This document shows positions 1 through 11,036 of a stretch of DNA of 64,000 nt, one piece after another. The stretch is from contig QVOM02000126.1 of the NCBI GenBank assembly GCA_003586115.2, forward strand, positions 3,239,924-3,303,923, read 5' to 3'. This stretch comes from Salvator merianae. Taxonomy: Eukaryota; Chordata; Lepidosauria; Squamata; Teiidae. The position numbers and the translations under genes are program-made. Numbering within the stretch: the first letter of the stretch is position 1; each line of letters opens with the position of its first letter. The notes under the pieces are model-generated. The model saw only the letters and a program-made list of their open reading frames with translations, ran no database searches and was not told the DNA's origin.

Positions 1-98
1 TGCCCAGCCGCAAATGGTGAGCCACTGTGTGAGACAGGATGTTGGATTAGGTGGGCTGTGGCCTAATCCAGCAGGGCTAATCTTATGTTCACCTAAGC
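1..98 (+). mobile_element. CR1 LINE 3' end (fragment)
   Basis: This is the terminal part of a CR1 non-LTR retrotransposon, cut by the window edge. It carries the family's characteristic 3' wording ("ggcctaatccagcagggct" followed by "cttatgttc"), which recurs on one strand or the other at about ten other places here. CR1 copies are usually 5'-truncated on insertion, so only this end is expected. No coding part is present. Confidence 0.8.
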
Positions 99-1689
99 AG
101 CTAAAATGGCTACAGCATCAAGGAGAGAAGCTTTTGAGGGGAAGGAGAACAATTTAGCGGGGCTAAAAGAAGTTAGTAAAGGGAGAGCGTGAACAGCCGA
201 GGAAGTCAGATGAGGTTGAGGATGATGAATGATGAGGATGAGAATTGAAATGAAACAAGAAAGAGAGGAAAATGAGTGAGGAGTGATGAAAAAGGCTGGG
301 ATTATCAGAAAAAGAAAATAGGAGCAGAAAGTGCCAATAGATTAGGAAGCAGCACAAAAACAGACTGGAAAAGGCAGAAAAGCAGATTACGGAGGCAGCT
401 TTCCTCTTTTGTCTGTGAATATGCAGGTCACAAACAGGGAGGGCCTGCACAGTTACCCAGGTGTACACACCTACACTTTGCAGGTATAGAATCAGCAAAT
501 AGAGAGGGATGGCTGTATGATGTCCCCTCTGGCAGAATTCAGAGGCAAGGCTACTCCACAAACTGGGGGCCACCACAGAGAAGGTCCTCCCTTAATCCAC
601 CATACCCCTCAAACATCTGAGCGTACTGAAATTATCAAGAGAGGGCCTCCCCACTTCTGGTTTGGACAGCTAGGTAAACCTGAAGGGGAAAAGGCACTTT
701 GTCAGATATTTTTGGAGCCCAAATGATTTGGGGTTTTAATGTTAATATCAAAACCTTGAAATGGACTTAGTACCGAGTAAGCAAGCAAGAGAAATCAGTG
801 ATGTGTTTCCAGCAAAAGATACCTGTCAGCCATCTAGCTGCCTCTACCAGCCTTGGAGATGAGCAGGAACGTCCCTTGAACTGGACAGTCTTTAAAAGTA
901 GAGAGCGCCTCCAAATGTGGTATTTCCCTTTAAAAGTAAGGCATGCGGCCACCCTAGTGGTCAGTGATTCGGTCTATGAGAAAAATGAAACGTAAAATCT
1001 CTCTCTGCATGAAGATTTCACAGACACGGATGCACATACTTTTAGCATTTTAAGACAGGATCGCTTTTGTTTCTTCCCTTTTGCTTTTCCCTTTGCTGAA
1101 ATGCATTTTTCTTGTTGCTGTGGGAAGCAGAGGGGGAACTAGGTCAAAAATGCATTTTGATTTTATCCCAAGGCAGAGGAGGTTTTCTAGCAGCTTTTGA
1201 CCTCAAGGCAGCAAATTTCACCATTCTGGGCCAACTGCCAAGGAAATATTCAGTCTCCTGCATTTACACTGTGGCCAATATTCCCACAGAATACAATTAT
1301 GGTGGGAGGCCATGAAGCAGAGGAAAAAAAATTCAGGTAGGTTGAATGGAAATTCTTCAAAGATCAAGCCAAGAAGTAGATAGAACAATGCATTCATCTA
1401 GAAGGCATAGGATCTCACGGTCTGAGTCAACATCCAAAACATGTGTGGTACAATCCTGATAGCAATGAAACACTTCAGCGTTTAAGATTAGGGAAGATGT
1501 ATTTTGTCAGACCGTGCCACATATTTGTAACTTTGCCTAGAGGAAAATTTTCAGACCTGTTGTTCTACTGTTGGATTTCTGACTGACCACACAAAGGTGT
1601 TTACGTTGTTCTCAGGTCTGTAACAGCAACATGGTCTACAAGAAATATGTTCCTTTTCCCAGGAACAAAATAGTTAAGATTAACTCTTA
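99..1689. other. Stretch without recognised gene or repeat
   Basis: I see no gene here. Bases 120-400 are strongly purine-rich on the + strand, which creates open frames on both strands by composition. The rest is unique-looking AT-rich DNA. A short motif near 945-975 with a CCACCCTAGTGG palindrome could be an old repeat edge. Confidence 0.4.
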
Positions 1690-2114
1690 GGGCCTCTTTG
1701 CACTTGACACTAGTGAGTGTCAGGGATGCTCACTAGTGAAGTACTTCCACATTCCATGGAAGCCCTGGGGATTGGGAACAGAATACAGCTGCTCCCAATT
1801 GCTACCTGCTATGGAGCACGAAATCGTGCTCCGCAGCTGCACCAGAAACAGCTGGACTGTTCCCGGTACACTGCGTTCGCATCTGCTTCCAGGTGCGAAT
1901 GCAGAGTGGCATGGCTGCAGCCACATCGCACACTGTTCCTGGTTGCCATGGCAGCAGCCAGAAGTTCCCCAGCCATTGTCATTGCGCAGGACGCCAGCAT
2001 TTGCACTGTGAATGCTATTCCAAGGCCTCACAGTGTGGGTGGTTGCTGCGCTGCAAGATCTGTTCCACCACAGAATAATTATCCTGTTCTATGTTGGAAA
2101 GTGCAGAAAGGCCC
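1690..2114. mobile_element. Harbinger-like MITE, subfamily A (425 bp)
   Basis: The element begins GGGCCTCTTTGCACTT and ends in the inverted form (AAAGTGCAGAAAGGCCC), flanked on both sides by TTA (1687-1689 and 2115-2117). A 3-bp TWA-type duplication with GG-starting ends is typical of PIF/Harbinger transposons. Inside are a smaller palindrome around 1812-1840 (gagcacgaaatcgtgctc) and the subfamily's CACTAGTGA repeats. It encodes no transposase, so it would have depended on an autonomous relative. Related copies lie at 26925-27380, 36148-36588, 42961-43302 and 55928-56354. Confidence 0.85.
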
Positions 2115-2145
2115 TTAGTTAGAAGAGTTTGGCTGCAACCATCCC

Positions 2146-2206
2146 TAAACTACAGCTCCCAACGTGTGAGTCCCAGCTGGCACAGAAAACTGGGAGATGT
2201 AGTCCA
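2146..2206. repeat. Short palindromic 'actacagctccca' repeat
   Basis: The left arm near 2149-2162 (actacagctcccaa) is matched in inverted form near 2190-2205 (tgggagatgtagtc). The same phrase in slightly different form occurs near 32943, 38565, 44405 and 58456, usually with an inverted partner, so this is a dispersed fold-back repeat. The class is unknown to me; a hAT-type MITE core is one possibility. Confidence 0.5.
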
Positions 2207-2550
2207 GGAACATCTGAAGGGCCACAGTTGTGCACTCCTGTATTACTGCCTTGCTAATAAAATTGGTATTCAAGGGACAAAAGAGTTTCATTTTATTTCT
2301 AGAGCCCACTATTGATTACACGTAGCACCAAGAGAAGGGAAACTTTTAAAGTTGACAATTTATTTTATCTTATTTACAGCATTTTTCTACAATTTGGTAG
2401 CTGAGCAGAAAATCTGAAACTGAACTAGCAAATCAAAGGCCCTTTCTGTACTGGACCTTATTTATTCCAGATTATATCTCAGAATAGGGGTCTGCCATCT
2501 GCATGCTAGTGCAGATTACAGCAAGCCCTGAGCAGGGTCTGCACTAGCAT

Positions 2551-3214
2551 AGAATCATATAGTTGGAAGGGACCTCCGGGGTCATCGAATCCAGCCTCCT
2601 GCTCAATGCCAGATTCACTAAACCATCCCAGACAGGTGTCTGTCCAGTCTCTCCTTGAAGACCTCCAGCGAAGGAGAGCTCACCACTTCCTGTGGTAACC
2701 TGTTTCAATGACTGATTGCCCTTACAGTCAGAAAGTTTTTTCTAATATCTAGTCCGTATCTACTCCCTTGAAGTTTCATCCCATTGTTTCTAGTGCTTCC
2801 TTCTTGTGTAAGTGAGAATAGGGCCAATCTCTCTGCACTGTGACAGCCCTTCAGATACTTGAAAACAGCTATCGTGTTTCCTCTCAGTCTTCTCTTCTGC
2901 AGGCTGAACATTCCAGATCCTTTAACCATTCCTCATAGGACATGGCTTGCAAATGAGCAACAGCTGGTCACTTTAAGAACAAGTGTTCGCAAGCCATGGG
3001 AAGGGACGCTCACTGGCCGTAGGGCCTCCATAGTGACGCAGCAGGCAGCTGCAAGACCCACCCAGGGAGAGGCATGGTTTTGCAGCCAGAGATCGCCCCT
3101 TCCCATGACTTGCGAACACTTGCTGTTAAAGCGACGTTTTTGCTTGCAGACCACTCACCATTTTGGTAGCCCTCCTCTGAACTTGCTCCAGTTTGCCAAT
3201 GTCTTTTTGAAATT
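2551..3214 (-). mobile_element. CR1 LINE, 5'-truncated, with end of reverse transcriptase ORF
   Basis: Read on the minus strand this gives the CR1 ORF2 C-terminus: a run with LEQVQRRATKMV near 3190, then FSLQKRRLRGNTIAVFKYLKG and downstream NNGMKLQGSRY near 2760-2900. At its 3' end the minus strand matches the classic 'tagaatcatatagttgg' wording (2551-2575 on +). The frame is broken and the element is inactive. It sits inside a Harbinger-like MITE and is itself interrupted at 2952-3140. Confidence 0.9.
2952..3140. mobile_element. hAT-like MITE inserted in CR1
   Basis: This 189-bp segment interrupts CR1 sequence and is bounded by a likely 8-bp duplication (GGCTTGCA at 2944-2951, TGCTTGCA at 3141-3148, one mismatch). 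It is a fold-back: ACTTTAAGAACAAGTGTTCG near the left end is matched by inverted CGAACACTTGCTGTTAAAG near the right. The sub-terminal CTTTAAG motif links it to the hAT-like MITEs at 34769, 55537 and 63296. The exact ends are less clear than for those copies. Confidence 0.65.
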
Positions 3215-3275
3215 GCAGGTGACAGACCCTATTCCAGAATATAATCCAGATTAAGTCCCAGTGCAGAAAGAGCCC

Positions 3276-3739
3276 CAAATCAAGAAGATGATGGTAAACC
3301 ACTTCCAAGAAAATCTCATCTATCTGTCCATTAAGTTACCAGGAGTTGAGCTCAATTTGATGCCAGTCTCACCTTTAAATTCCATTAACTTTTTTTTCCA
3401 GATATTGCAGGCTCCCAGGTTTCTTTGTACCCAGCAGATTCTTGTGCTGTATGATTTCTTAGAATATGTTCACGCTTACTTCTGTTTGCATGGAACTCTG
3501 CACAATCAACCCACAAAGTTCACTCTGCTTTCAAGTCCTTCCCGAGCTGATTCGAGGTCTGGGGAAGCTGCACAATGGAGGGGGGGCTGCAAGTGGTGTG
3601 AGTGAGGAAAGCGGGAACCTCACCTCCTGCTCTCCCTAGGGGAACGTGGCACCACCCTTGGTTACTCGGCCCACAAGAAAGTGTGAGCATAAAGGAACAT
3701 CTGGTGCAATTCTGTAGGAGGAAGCTGTGACAGACACCC
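3276..3739. other. Unassigned DNA
   Basis: No gene or clear repeat is visible. The sequence is mixed in composition, with open frames that do not resemble any known protein. Confidence 0.35.
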
Positions 3740-4230
3740 AAATCTAATCAGATTTATTACGGCTGAGCGAACCTAAAGTGCAACACGCCGTTAAAATCTA
3801 CAGTTTGCAATCCAGAGAAGGGCAATATGAAGAAATAAAGCAGGACGAAACTTCCATTTCCACTTTAAAAACAGCCTCCAGAGATCACAGCACAGTTTTC
3901 GGCCTTTAATTTGTCCCACCGTGTATTTGAATCGCCAGCACTTTATCTTCCAAAGTATCTACTGTGCAGCAGCTGCTCCCACGTGCTTCCAGTTTTGGTC
4001 ATTCGAGCCTCCTTCCTAATTAAGCCCAAATCTATATTTGAACTATCCCCTTGGTGGAGTCACTGACATGTTGATCTTCTACACATCCATCAAAACCACT
4101 TATCTCCCCCTGAACTTATTGTTTCCAAGACTCCTCAGTCAATACAAGGAAGGGCAACTTCAGAGTGCTGAGTCAAAAGAATCCCCAAGAATCAATAAAA
4201 GTGGCTTTGTACTAAGCCTGGATTTAAGGA
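3740..4230. other. Repeat-free stretch, candidate conserved non-coding element
   Basis: This stretch has no recognisable transposon similarity. It keeps several CpG sites (for instance in tattacggctgagcgaacc) and contains homeodomain-type TAAT cores, an E-box CACGTG at about 3981 and polyadenylation-like AATAAA motifs. Such texture is common in conserved vertebrate non-coding DNA, but conservation cannot be shown from one sequence. No coding frame is convincing. Confidence 0.3.
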
Positions 4231-4537
4231 CTCAGTCCTGATTGTCTGCTTTTGTTGTTGACAGCAGGTTTTGCGTGTCGGTGGAACCTGCGCTCTAAAC
4301 ATAGAACATTCCTTGAGCTGTTCAGGCAAGGGCAACACTGAATGAAGGAATTTTTCTTCCTTGGTTCACTGTTTCCCCCCAGAATCTCTTGGAGAAGACA
4401 GGAAGTGGCAGTGGAAGTCCGTCATTTTCCTGTGCTTTCCAAAGAAGAAAGTGCCAGATCAGGAGGTTCAAACAGTGTGCAGTTAGCAGAGCGCAGGGGA
4501 ACGCTGCCAGAGATTTCCCTAGCAGTTGATAGTTATA

Positions 4538-5120
4538 GGCCTTTCCGTACTGGCCAGTATACCGATCCAGTGTGAGACCTAAATCACTTCTGGGCCTCTT
4601 ATTCAGCACTCTGTACTGGAGCAGAACAAAAGAGACCCTGACCCCTGCTGGGCCGCTCTGTCCACCATGGATGACACACACCTCCCTGTTCCAATTTAGC
4701 TTTAAGAACAGATTGGACAGATTCATGGAGGGCAGGTGTATCAATGGCTCCTCGAATAGATGCCTAGGTACTGCCTCCAGGGTGGAGAGACAGGCAGGAT
4801 GCCTCTAAAGGCCATTTGCAGGGAGTCGAGAGCAGGTGAAGGTTTTGCCTTTTATTCTGCTTGAAAAGGCCCAGAAGCAATTGGTGGGCCATTGTGTGAA
4901 ACAGGATGCTGGAGTAGATGGGCCATGGCCTGATCCAGCAAGGCTCCTCTTATGTTCTTAGCAGGGGAACCCACTTCAGCAGCACACCAAATTGTGCCAT
5001 TGAAATGGGTCCCCCTGGGGTTCTGAGGCCAGGAACTTTCATTCCTGACTGTTAGAGACCTTGCATCAGGCTCTAAACCTCGCACAAGGAGTATTCTTGT
5101 GGTGCAACAGGGCTCCATAG
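4538..5120. mobile_element. Harbinger-like MITE, subfamily D, interrupted by CR1 (right end unclear)
   Basis: The left end near 4538 (GGCCTTTCCGTACTGG) resembles the Harbinger-like termini. After the CR1 insertion, 4961-5050 is closely similar to 23095-23170 in another copy (wording such as aaattgtgccattgaaatgg versus aaattgcaccatcagaatgg). A clean right terminus was not found, so the right boundary is approximate. Confidence 0.5.
4684..4960 (+). mobile_element. CR1 LINE 3' end
   Basis: This has the standard CR1 3' region: 'aacagattggacagattcatgg', a block ending in the 'gaaggttttgcctttt' wording, then 'gcctgatccagcaaggct' and 'cttatgttctt'. It keeps only the last portion of the element, downstream of the ORF. 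It lies inside a Harbinger-like MITE. Confidence 0.85.
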
Positions 5121-5189
5121 ATGTGCAGCCAATGCACCTTCACTGTGATCCCACAGCACCCTTGCCAGTCTTGCCTCTGGGTTTCGAGT

Positions 5190-5610
5190 TTGCTTTTATT
5201 TAGCTTTTCCATGAGTAATTAAAGGTGGGTAATTAAATCCAATGTATCCTTTAAAGCTGAACTAAAACTTGCAGAAATGAAAAACATAAAGCACCAGTCC
5301 CCTTAAGATGATATGGTGCATAAAATCGTAGGAATTTGGCAGGGGCCCAGTTTGCTCAAGATACTGATTTGGAACTAACCAGATTATTTATAAATCATTT
5401 CAGCAGAGCACTGGTCTCTGTATCGATCCATGTCTTTCTGCTTTCTGTTTGTCATCATGGTATTGATCTCATAATGCAGACAGAAGACTCCATAAAGTGG
5501 GTGCCACCATTAAGAACTGCTGGCAGCATTGATAAACAAGGGGTCACTCGGAAGGAGAGACCTTCAAGTTAATCTCTTCAAACCGTGTTTTGATTCACAG
5601 CAGATCAAAG
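5190..5610. other. Repeat-free, AT-rich stretch, candidate conserved non-coding element
   Basis: It contains repeated TAATTA-type homeodomain cores (gagtaattaaagg, gggtaattaaatcc) and a run of unique DNA with no transposon wording. It is bordered by MITE/CR1 on the left. The pattern suggests an enhancer-like element, but that is inference only. Confidence 0.3.
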
Positions 5611-6560
5611 CATGGCTTGGAGAGCCCAAAGGGGAGGCTCCAATTTGAGCATCACTCTCCAGCACAGCACCATGCTGGTTTCCCAGTGCGAGTTGCTACT
5701 ATTGCCACCCAAAAAAACCACCCTTGGACCCATGGATTGGCCCCATAGCTTTCCATCAATTTTGGGAGTGGGATGAAAAGAGGAGGAAAGTGGTAGAGCC
5801 GGGATAGGATTCTAAAATGGTTTGTTTTGTTTTGCTTCCAAACCCTGAGAATTTCTGTCAACTACATTTAAGGTACAGTTAAATGCAAAGGGATACTGAC
5901 CCATATATTGAAGGCAAGTACATGATCCTTTTGAAAATGAGAAAGAAACACAATTTTACCTCCCACATAGGAAGCAAAACAAACGCATAAGTAAATAATC
6001 CCCACCAAAAAGCTACAATTTGAGACCTACATGTGATGCTGCAAAGACACTTACCACATCCTCCTAGCTTTATAGCTCACATACCTATTTATTTGGAATC
6101 CACTTGTTTCTGGCTGCCTTAGTAATAAAACATATTTTACTACAGGCCTTCACACAGTGTTAAATACTTTTATTATTTTGTCTTCAAAATACACTTCAGG
6201 GTGCACTTACTCAAATTGGCACATCTAATGCAACATTTTGCATTTTCACAAGGTAGTAGTGCGCTTTATCACAAAAACTGTGCTTAGGTTGGGGAATGAA
6301 CCATAACCTTTTGGGTTTGATATTTTTGTCTCTAAAGGAATGTTTCCTAAAGGCAACATTCATTCTCAAACCAGCATGAAGCAGGGAGAGGAACTTCCAC
6401 CTACACTCACCCATACCGGCCACTATTCGGAACATCCCTTAGCTCCTCAGGTTCCTTTTCACATGAGCACCCTCACTCTGTTCCTCATGCTGAACTTGTA
6501 ATCTGGCTGTATGTTCCCCAGTCCCTATCTTAATAGCATGCTTACTCTGTTTCATTTTCT
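5611..6560. other. Unassigned DNA
   Basis: I see no gene or family-level repeat. The sequence is AT-rich and of low information to inspection. Confidence 0.35.
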
Positions 6561-6567
6561 ACTTGAA

Positions 6568-6705
6568 CACCAGCGACAGCTCATCGCTTTAAGTACGGGT
6601 GTCTGCAAGCCACAGGAAATGGAGATCACTGGCTGCAGGTCTGCATTTTTCCACAGCAGGCCTCTGCAAGACCCACCCGAAGGAGGCATGTTTTTGTGGC
6701 CACTA
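6568..6705. mobile_element. hAT-like MITE fragment
   Basis: The sequence begins CAGCGACAGCTCATCGCTTTAAG and continues with wording similar to the insert at 2952-3140, including 'gtctgcaagcca' and 'ctgcaagacccaccc'. The right half of the fold-back is missing, so this is either a truncated copy or one half of a decayed one. Confidence 0.45.
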
Positions 6706-6849
6706 TTTCATATTGTTGATGCCAGTATTTCATAGTCTGTTCTGCAAGCTGTACCTGGCCATGTCCGACCTGACTGAATTGCACCTTCCATCTTCTGTTT
6801 CCTATTATGTAATTCTTTTGAATGGATACTGTCCATCTGGTGGCACCCA

Positions 6850-7400
6850 AGTCTAGAATGTGTATTTATATTGCTTGAAACAGGTGATGGCTATAAATAA
6901 ATAATTCCCTTTGCAAAACTTGATTATCTGTCAGGCATCAAACCCATCTGAATGGTACAACCATTCTCATGCCATTTTCTTAGGTACAATTCAGAAGTGA
7001 TTTGCCATCCCTTTTTCTAGGATATTTTTTAACTTCCCAGTCATTTGTTGCAACTTTATTTGTTGTTACTAGAGTTCTTGTGCTCTCACCTTGTTTGGGG
7101 GCTTTCATATGCAATGGTTGGCCACTTTTGAGAACTGACTGCTGGATTAGTCCAGAGTTACTAAAAGCTGTAGAAAATCTGCCAAAAGTTAGATACACCG
7201 GGTTTTTCCCCCCAGCTTTTTCTATGGCTAGATTAATTGGTTTTGCAATTTCTGTGGCCAGCCTGCCACTGGTCCAATCCAGCAGGGTATTATAATATAG
7301 TATTATTACTATAGTGTTTTTTAGCTTTATCTATATTGAGAATTGTTTTGCGAAACTGTGCCTTCTCTGTCAAGACAGGGCAAACCCATATATTATTGTG
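6850..7400. other. Unassigned DNA
   Basis: No gene or repeat family is recognised. The region is T-rich on the + strand and unremarkable. Confidence 0.35.
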
Positions 7401-7408
7401 ACTACAGA

Positions 7409-7650
7409 CAGTGGCGTAGTAAAGGGGGGGCGAGTGGGGTGGTCCGCCCCGGGCGGCATGTCATTCCAGCCAGCACAACCAGCCAGGGTTCATAAGCTGC
7501 ACGCGCAGTAGCACGGCTGTGCAGCTCCTTCAACTGTCCCTCTATCAATATGCCCACCAGCCCACCCTTCTTACTGCTCAAGTCAAGTTGACAGAGCGGC
7601 AGCAAACTCGGGCACAGGCCCGGGAGGCAAAAATTCTAGCTACGCCTCTG
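7409..7650. mobile_element. hAT-type MITE with perfect 8-bp duplication (242 bp)
   Basis: The element starts CAGTGGCGTAGTAAAGG and ends CTAGCTACGCCTCTG, giving inverted ends CAGNGGCGTAG. It is flanked by an exact 8-bp repeat, ACTACAGA, at 7401-7408 and 7651-7658. CAG-starting ends with 8-bp duplications are diagnostic of hAT transposons. The interior is GC-rich with no transposase. A close relative is at 27435-27713. Confidence 0.9.
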
Positions 7651-7659
7651 ACTACAGAT

Positions 7660-8900
7660 AAAGGGACTGATCAATTTAGTACTTGAGTCATCGGCTCTTC
7701 GAAGAGCTTTTCATTTGCTATAACCTAGGATTGCATTCATCAAAAATGCCTCGAACTATAATCAGCATAGGTGTCCAACTAAAATTACTGTGCAGTTTGT
7801 AAATTTCTCGTCCTGAGGCACTCAGCCAGGAACAGGTGGCCACAGTAAAGTGGCAAGTATACACTTCGACAACATGGACATCCTACAGTTGCATTGCCTA
7901 CTATCCATGCTCCATCACAGAGATGCGGAAAGGTACGGGAAGAGAGAGTGCAGGATTTTGCACTCTCCGAACTCTTCTGCAGCACTTTTTTCCTCCTGTG
8001 TCAGTTTGGGCTTCTGTGGAATGCCCTTTCCTGCTACAGTGACAGAGCAATTGGCCACTGCATGGCCAGAAAATGTCACATGGCACACTCCAGTGCTGAA
8101 CAGTGAGAGGTCAGTATGTCTGACCCCAGGAGGGGCCTGTTCCTTTAACAGCTGCTCACCACCTCTTCCACTACCCCAACTGATAATACCCATATTTACC
8201 ACCTCTTCTTGGGGTGACCAACTTCTTCCTGTTCACCTTAAGTACTTTTTTTTGGTGGAAGTTTTTTGTCAATGGACAAGAAAAAAAAGAGGATTTGCTA
8301 GACAAACATAGTACAAAAAAAAATTGTTAAATACGCATCTCAGGAAAGGGTTTTTTATAGCAAAATATTGCCACCATAGCCTACAAAAAACTTATGCCCA
8401 CAGATGAAAAAGTTTGTAAATGTCAGGTCAGTTTTTGACTCAACAGATATTTTTTGTGTGTGAAAATCTGCTGAGGTTCCCGGTTCACAACTAATAGGTA
8501 AAAATAAAGGCTGCATCCACTCACAGAAAAAAAAACTGGTTCAAAAGCAACTTACCATGATTTTTTTTAATTTATTTTAGGAATACATAAAACATATGTC
8601 AAGTTTCCAGATGGGTACATTTCTAAAAGTAGCCATTCATTCAATAAATTGCGGATTTTGCATTGTCTTCAAAAGTTTCTTTTACGTTCCTTATTTCTTA
8701 CCCCTCCTGTTTTCTCAGTTTCCTTCTTCTTCCAACACATCTTCTTTCATCTTTATTCTTCAAATCCAGCGATGACAAGCTCATTTTCTAATTGTTCACA
8801 AGCAACTTGGAGGTGGTTACATCCACACACTAATGCCATCATCTATGTTAAATGCACTTCAGAAGAGCATCCACTGGCCTTTAAAATGGATTGGAGATGG
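7660..8900. other. Mostly unassigned DNA
   Basis: No gene is visible. A 'ggctgcatcc' motif near 8512 and a TTACATCCACACACTAATGCC motif near 8817 resemble the ends of the GGCTGCAT MITE family found at 21114 and 25954, so old fragments of that family probably contribute. Confidence 0.35.
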
Positions 8901-8910
8901 GATGGATATA

Positions 8911-9398
8911 CAGTGGTACCTTGGTACTCAACTGCCTTGAAACTCATTGAATTTGGTACTCAGCACATTTTGACATGAAAATTTTGTCTTGGTACTCATC
9001 GTTTGTTTAGTACTCAAGCTAGAACTTGTCGGTGCAGGTTGCTTCATGACTCGCTACTCTTTCCAGCTGAAACAAAGGGCCACATCTTAGTCGCAGTAGC
9101 TTTTGCCCTGTGCACATCCCCTTGTGGTCTTATCGTGGCTTCTGTGGTCATTTTGTGTATTTAATCTAATTACTGTACAGGCATTTATTAATTTTTAGGT
9201 TTATTTCTCGTGTAAAGTAATGTTATATAACCCTACCTTTTCACATATTGCCGTAAAAATGTGCATCCTCTTTGGTTTGGGAACACATTAAACTTATTTA
9301 CATTGCTCCTTATACAAAAAATTTCTTTGGTACTCATAGTTTTTGGTACTCATCGCACCTTCCAGAACCAATTAGGGATGAGTATCAAGGTATGACTG
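8911..9398. mobile_element. Tigger/pogo-like non-autonomous transposon (488 bp)
   Basis: The left end CAGTGGTACCTTGGTACTC and the inverted right end (GAGTATCAAGGTATGACTG) form terminal repeats of the Tc1/mariner-Tigger type, and the element sits between TA dinucleotides (8909-8910 and 9399-9400), the invariant mariner-superfamily target. Phrases based on 'ttggtactca' also recur internally near both ends. The interior has no transposase frame. Confidence 0.8.
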
Positions 9399-9789
9399 TA
9401 CTAGCACGCACACTAACACCTCTATGCAACTTCTGAGTTGCTTTTTTAAATGTGTGCAAGTGCAGCCTACAGCCCTTTCCTCACATGACTAAGATGCTAG
9501 AAACTTCTGGACTGGGGCACAACAGGCAACCTGTTCCAAGGTGGGACAGGTTGCCGTTCCAGCCCAGCTTTGAAGGCTGGTAACAAATGCTCTGGGCCTT
9601 CATGTGGAAGCAGAGTACCTCCAGTACTGCTTCTGGGTGCTCAGCTGAAAAGTTCCCAACCATGGTATACCAGACCATGGAGGTATGCTGTCCACACACT
9701 TTCTGTGGTCTGGTGTACTACACTTGTCCACTTGTGGACCAATTTTAAAAGGTTTAGCTGTGTGATAGTCAAATAATTGACAAGGACAA

Positions 9790-10075
9790 GTACATAGTTA
9801 AACAATTGCTGATGGCAGCGAAGTCAGTAATAACCAAAAATCGGAAAACCTCAAGAAACAGAAAGTTAAAGGAGTGGTATGTTTATATAAGTGAACAAAT
9901 GATGTTTGATTTTATAAGGGAAAAAAGAATGAAATATATGGGAAATATAACATCACAGTCAGCAGTACAAGTATGGTCAAGAGCGGTTATCTATCTCCGT
10001 CAAAAAACGGAAGACCCAGCAATTCAAGGAACAAGCAATGCAATTTCACATTTGGACAGAAATGGATTATAAAGG
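9790..10075 (+). mobile_element. L1-like LINE, ORF2 C-terminal remnant
   Basis: An open frame at 9806-10072 reads like the tail of an L1-type ORF2 protein: 'AAKSVITKNRK' followed by 'LKEWYVYISEQMMFDF' resembles the end-of-ORF2 pattern of vertebrate L1 elements, in which a basic segment precedes an xxEWY motif. No polyA tail is clear downstream. The copy is 5'-truncated and lacks the catalytic domains. Confidence 0.5.
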
Positions 10076-10079
10076 ACAG

Positions 10080-10700
10080 TTGAAGAGCCACAAGTCTGAT
10101 CTACCCATTTAAAAGAAGAGGGGCGGGAAGTGGAGGGTTTTTTGTTTTTCTTTCAATTTGTCAATTTTCATTTATTACACTGGTATACAGTGATTTTGGT
10201 GCCAATGATGTCTGAATGGTTTTATATTAAGTTTATGGTGCTGATTAAGAATATGACTTCGGTTTTGCCAGATTGGCTCTAGTTTCTGAGATATTTAATA
10301 GTTAATTAATTAACTAACGCAACACGTTTGAAAAGCATTCAGACCTGCCAGCATTGTAGGCCTACAAATTGCAATACAAAATAATTATATGGGATATTTC
10401 ATTACCTAAGACACTGTTAAAGAGTCAAAAGACAGACCAAAAGCTATTGCATTTGTTATTGCACACAAGTTGCATTGGGGGAATGCATTATTTTCATGGA
10501 TGTCCATTATCTCAAAAACCAGAACCAATTCAGCAAAAGTAATGGGATTTTTGAATTCAGCATCCTCAAAAATACCCTAAATCCATTCAAAACACTCTGG
10601 CACCTGAATTTTTTTATAATTTTGTAGACTGTGTTATTGTATAACATTATAAAATAATTATTTTTTAAAAAAAGGTTTATCAGTGGAGCGGGATACAGAG
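10080..10700. other. AT-rich unassigned DNA
   Basis: No gene is recognised. The sequence is AT-rich and could include decayed LINE 3' untranslated sequence following the L1-like frame. Confidence 0.3.
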
Positions 10701-10904
10701 CCATTATGATGTTGCATCCTGCTCCGTGGCCCAGTCCACTGTGGACAGCCTACTCTACCAAGGGGGCATGTCCTCACTATCTTGGTCCAGAGTGCAGACT
10801 GTCTATACTATGAGCCACCCTGGACCAGGATAGGAGGCCAGTGCAGAAAGGTCCACAAAGTCCTTCAAGTTGACTTTGGAATAGTCAAAGACTGCAATTT
10901 ACTA

Positions 10905-11036
10905 AGGAGAGACACGAGGTAATTCATCTTCTGGTGGTGGGCTTCCTTGTGCAGCTGACTGGCCACTGCAAGAGCAGGCTGCTGAACGAGATGGGCCATG
11001 GGCCAAACCAGTGGGGCACTTCTTATGTTCTCATAA
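10905..11036 (+). mobile_element. CR1 LINE 3' end (short)
   Basis: The wording 'gaacgagatgggccatggg' then 'cttcttatgttctc' matches the CR1 3' terminus, in diverged form. Only about 130 bp remain. A possible MITE fragment with a GTGCAGAAAGG end lies just upstream near 10840. Confidence 0.6.

Larger units (their letters stand above)
2437..3275. mobile_element. Harbinger-like MITE, subfamily B, split by a CR1 insertion
   Basis: The left arm (2437-2550, starting GGCCCTTTCTGTACTGG) and the right arm (about 3215-3275, ending with inverted GTGCAGAAAGAGCCC) together reproduce the roughly 180-bp palindromic element seen intact at 40092-40272, 46938-47117 and 47669-47848. The possible 3-bp duplication is CAA. 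A CR1 LINE occupies the middle, so the MITE was there first. Confidence 0.8.

Noticed and set aside
276..620. 114-codon frame near the left edge
   Set aside because: Lies over purine-rich composition with a competing minus-strand frame of similar length; no motif.
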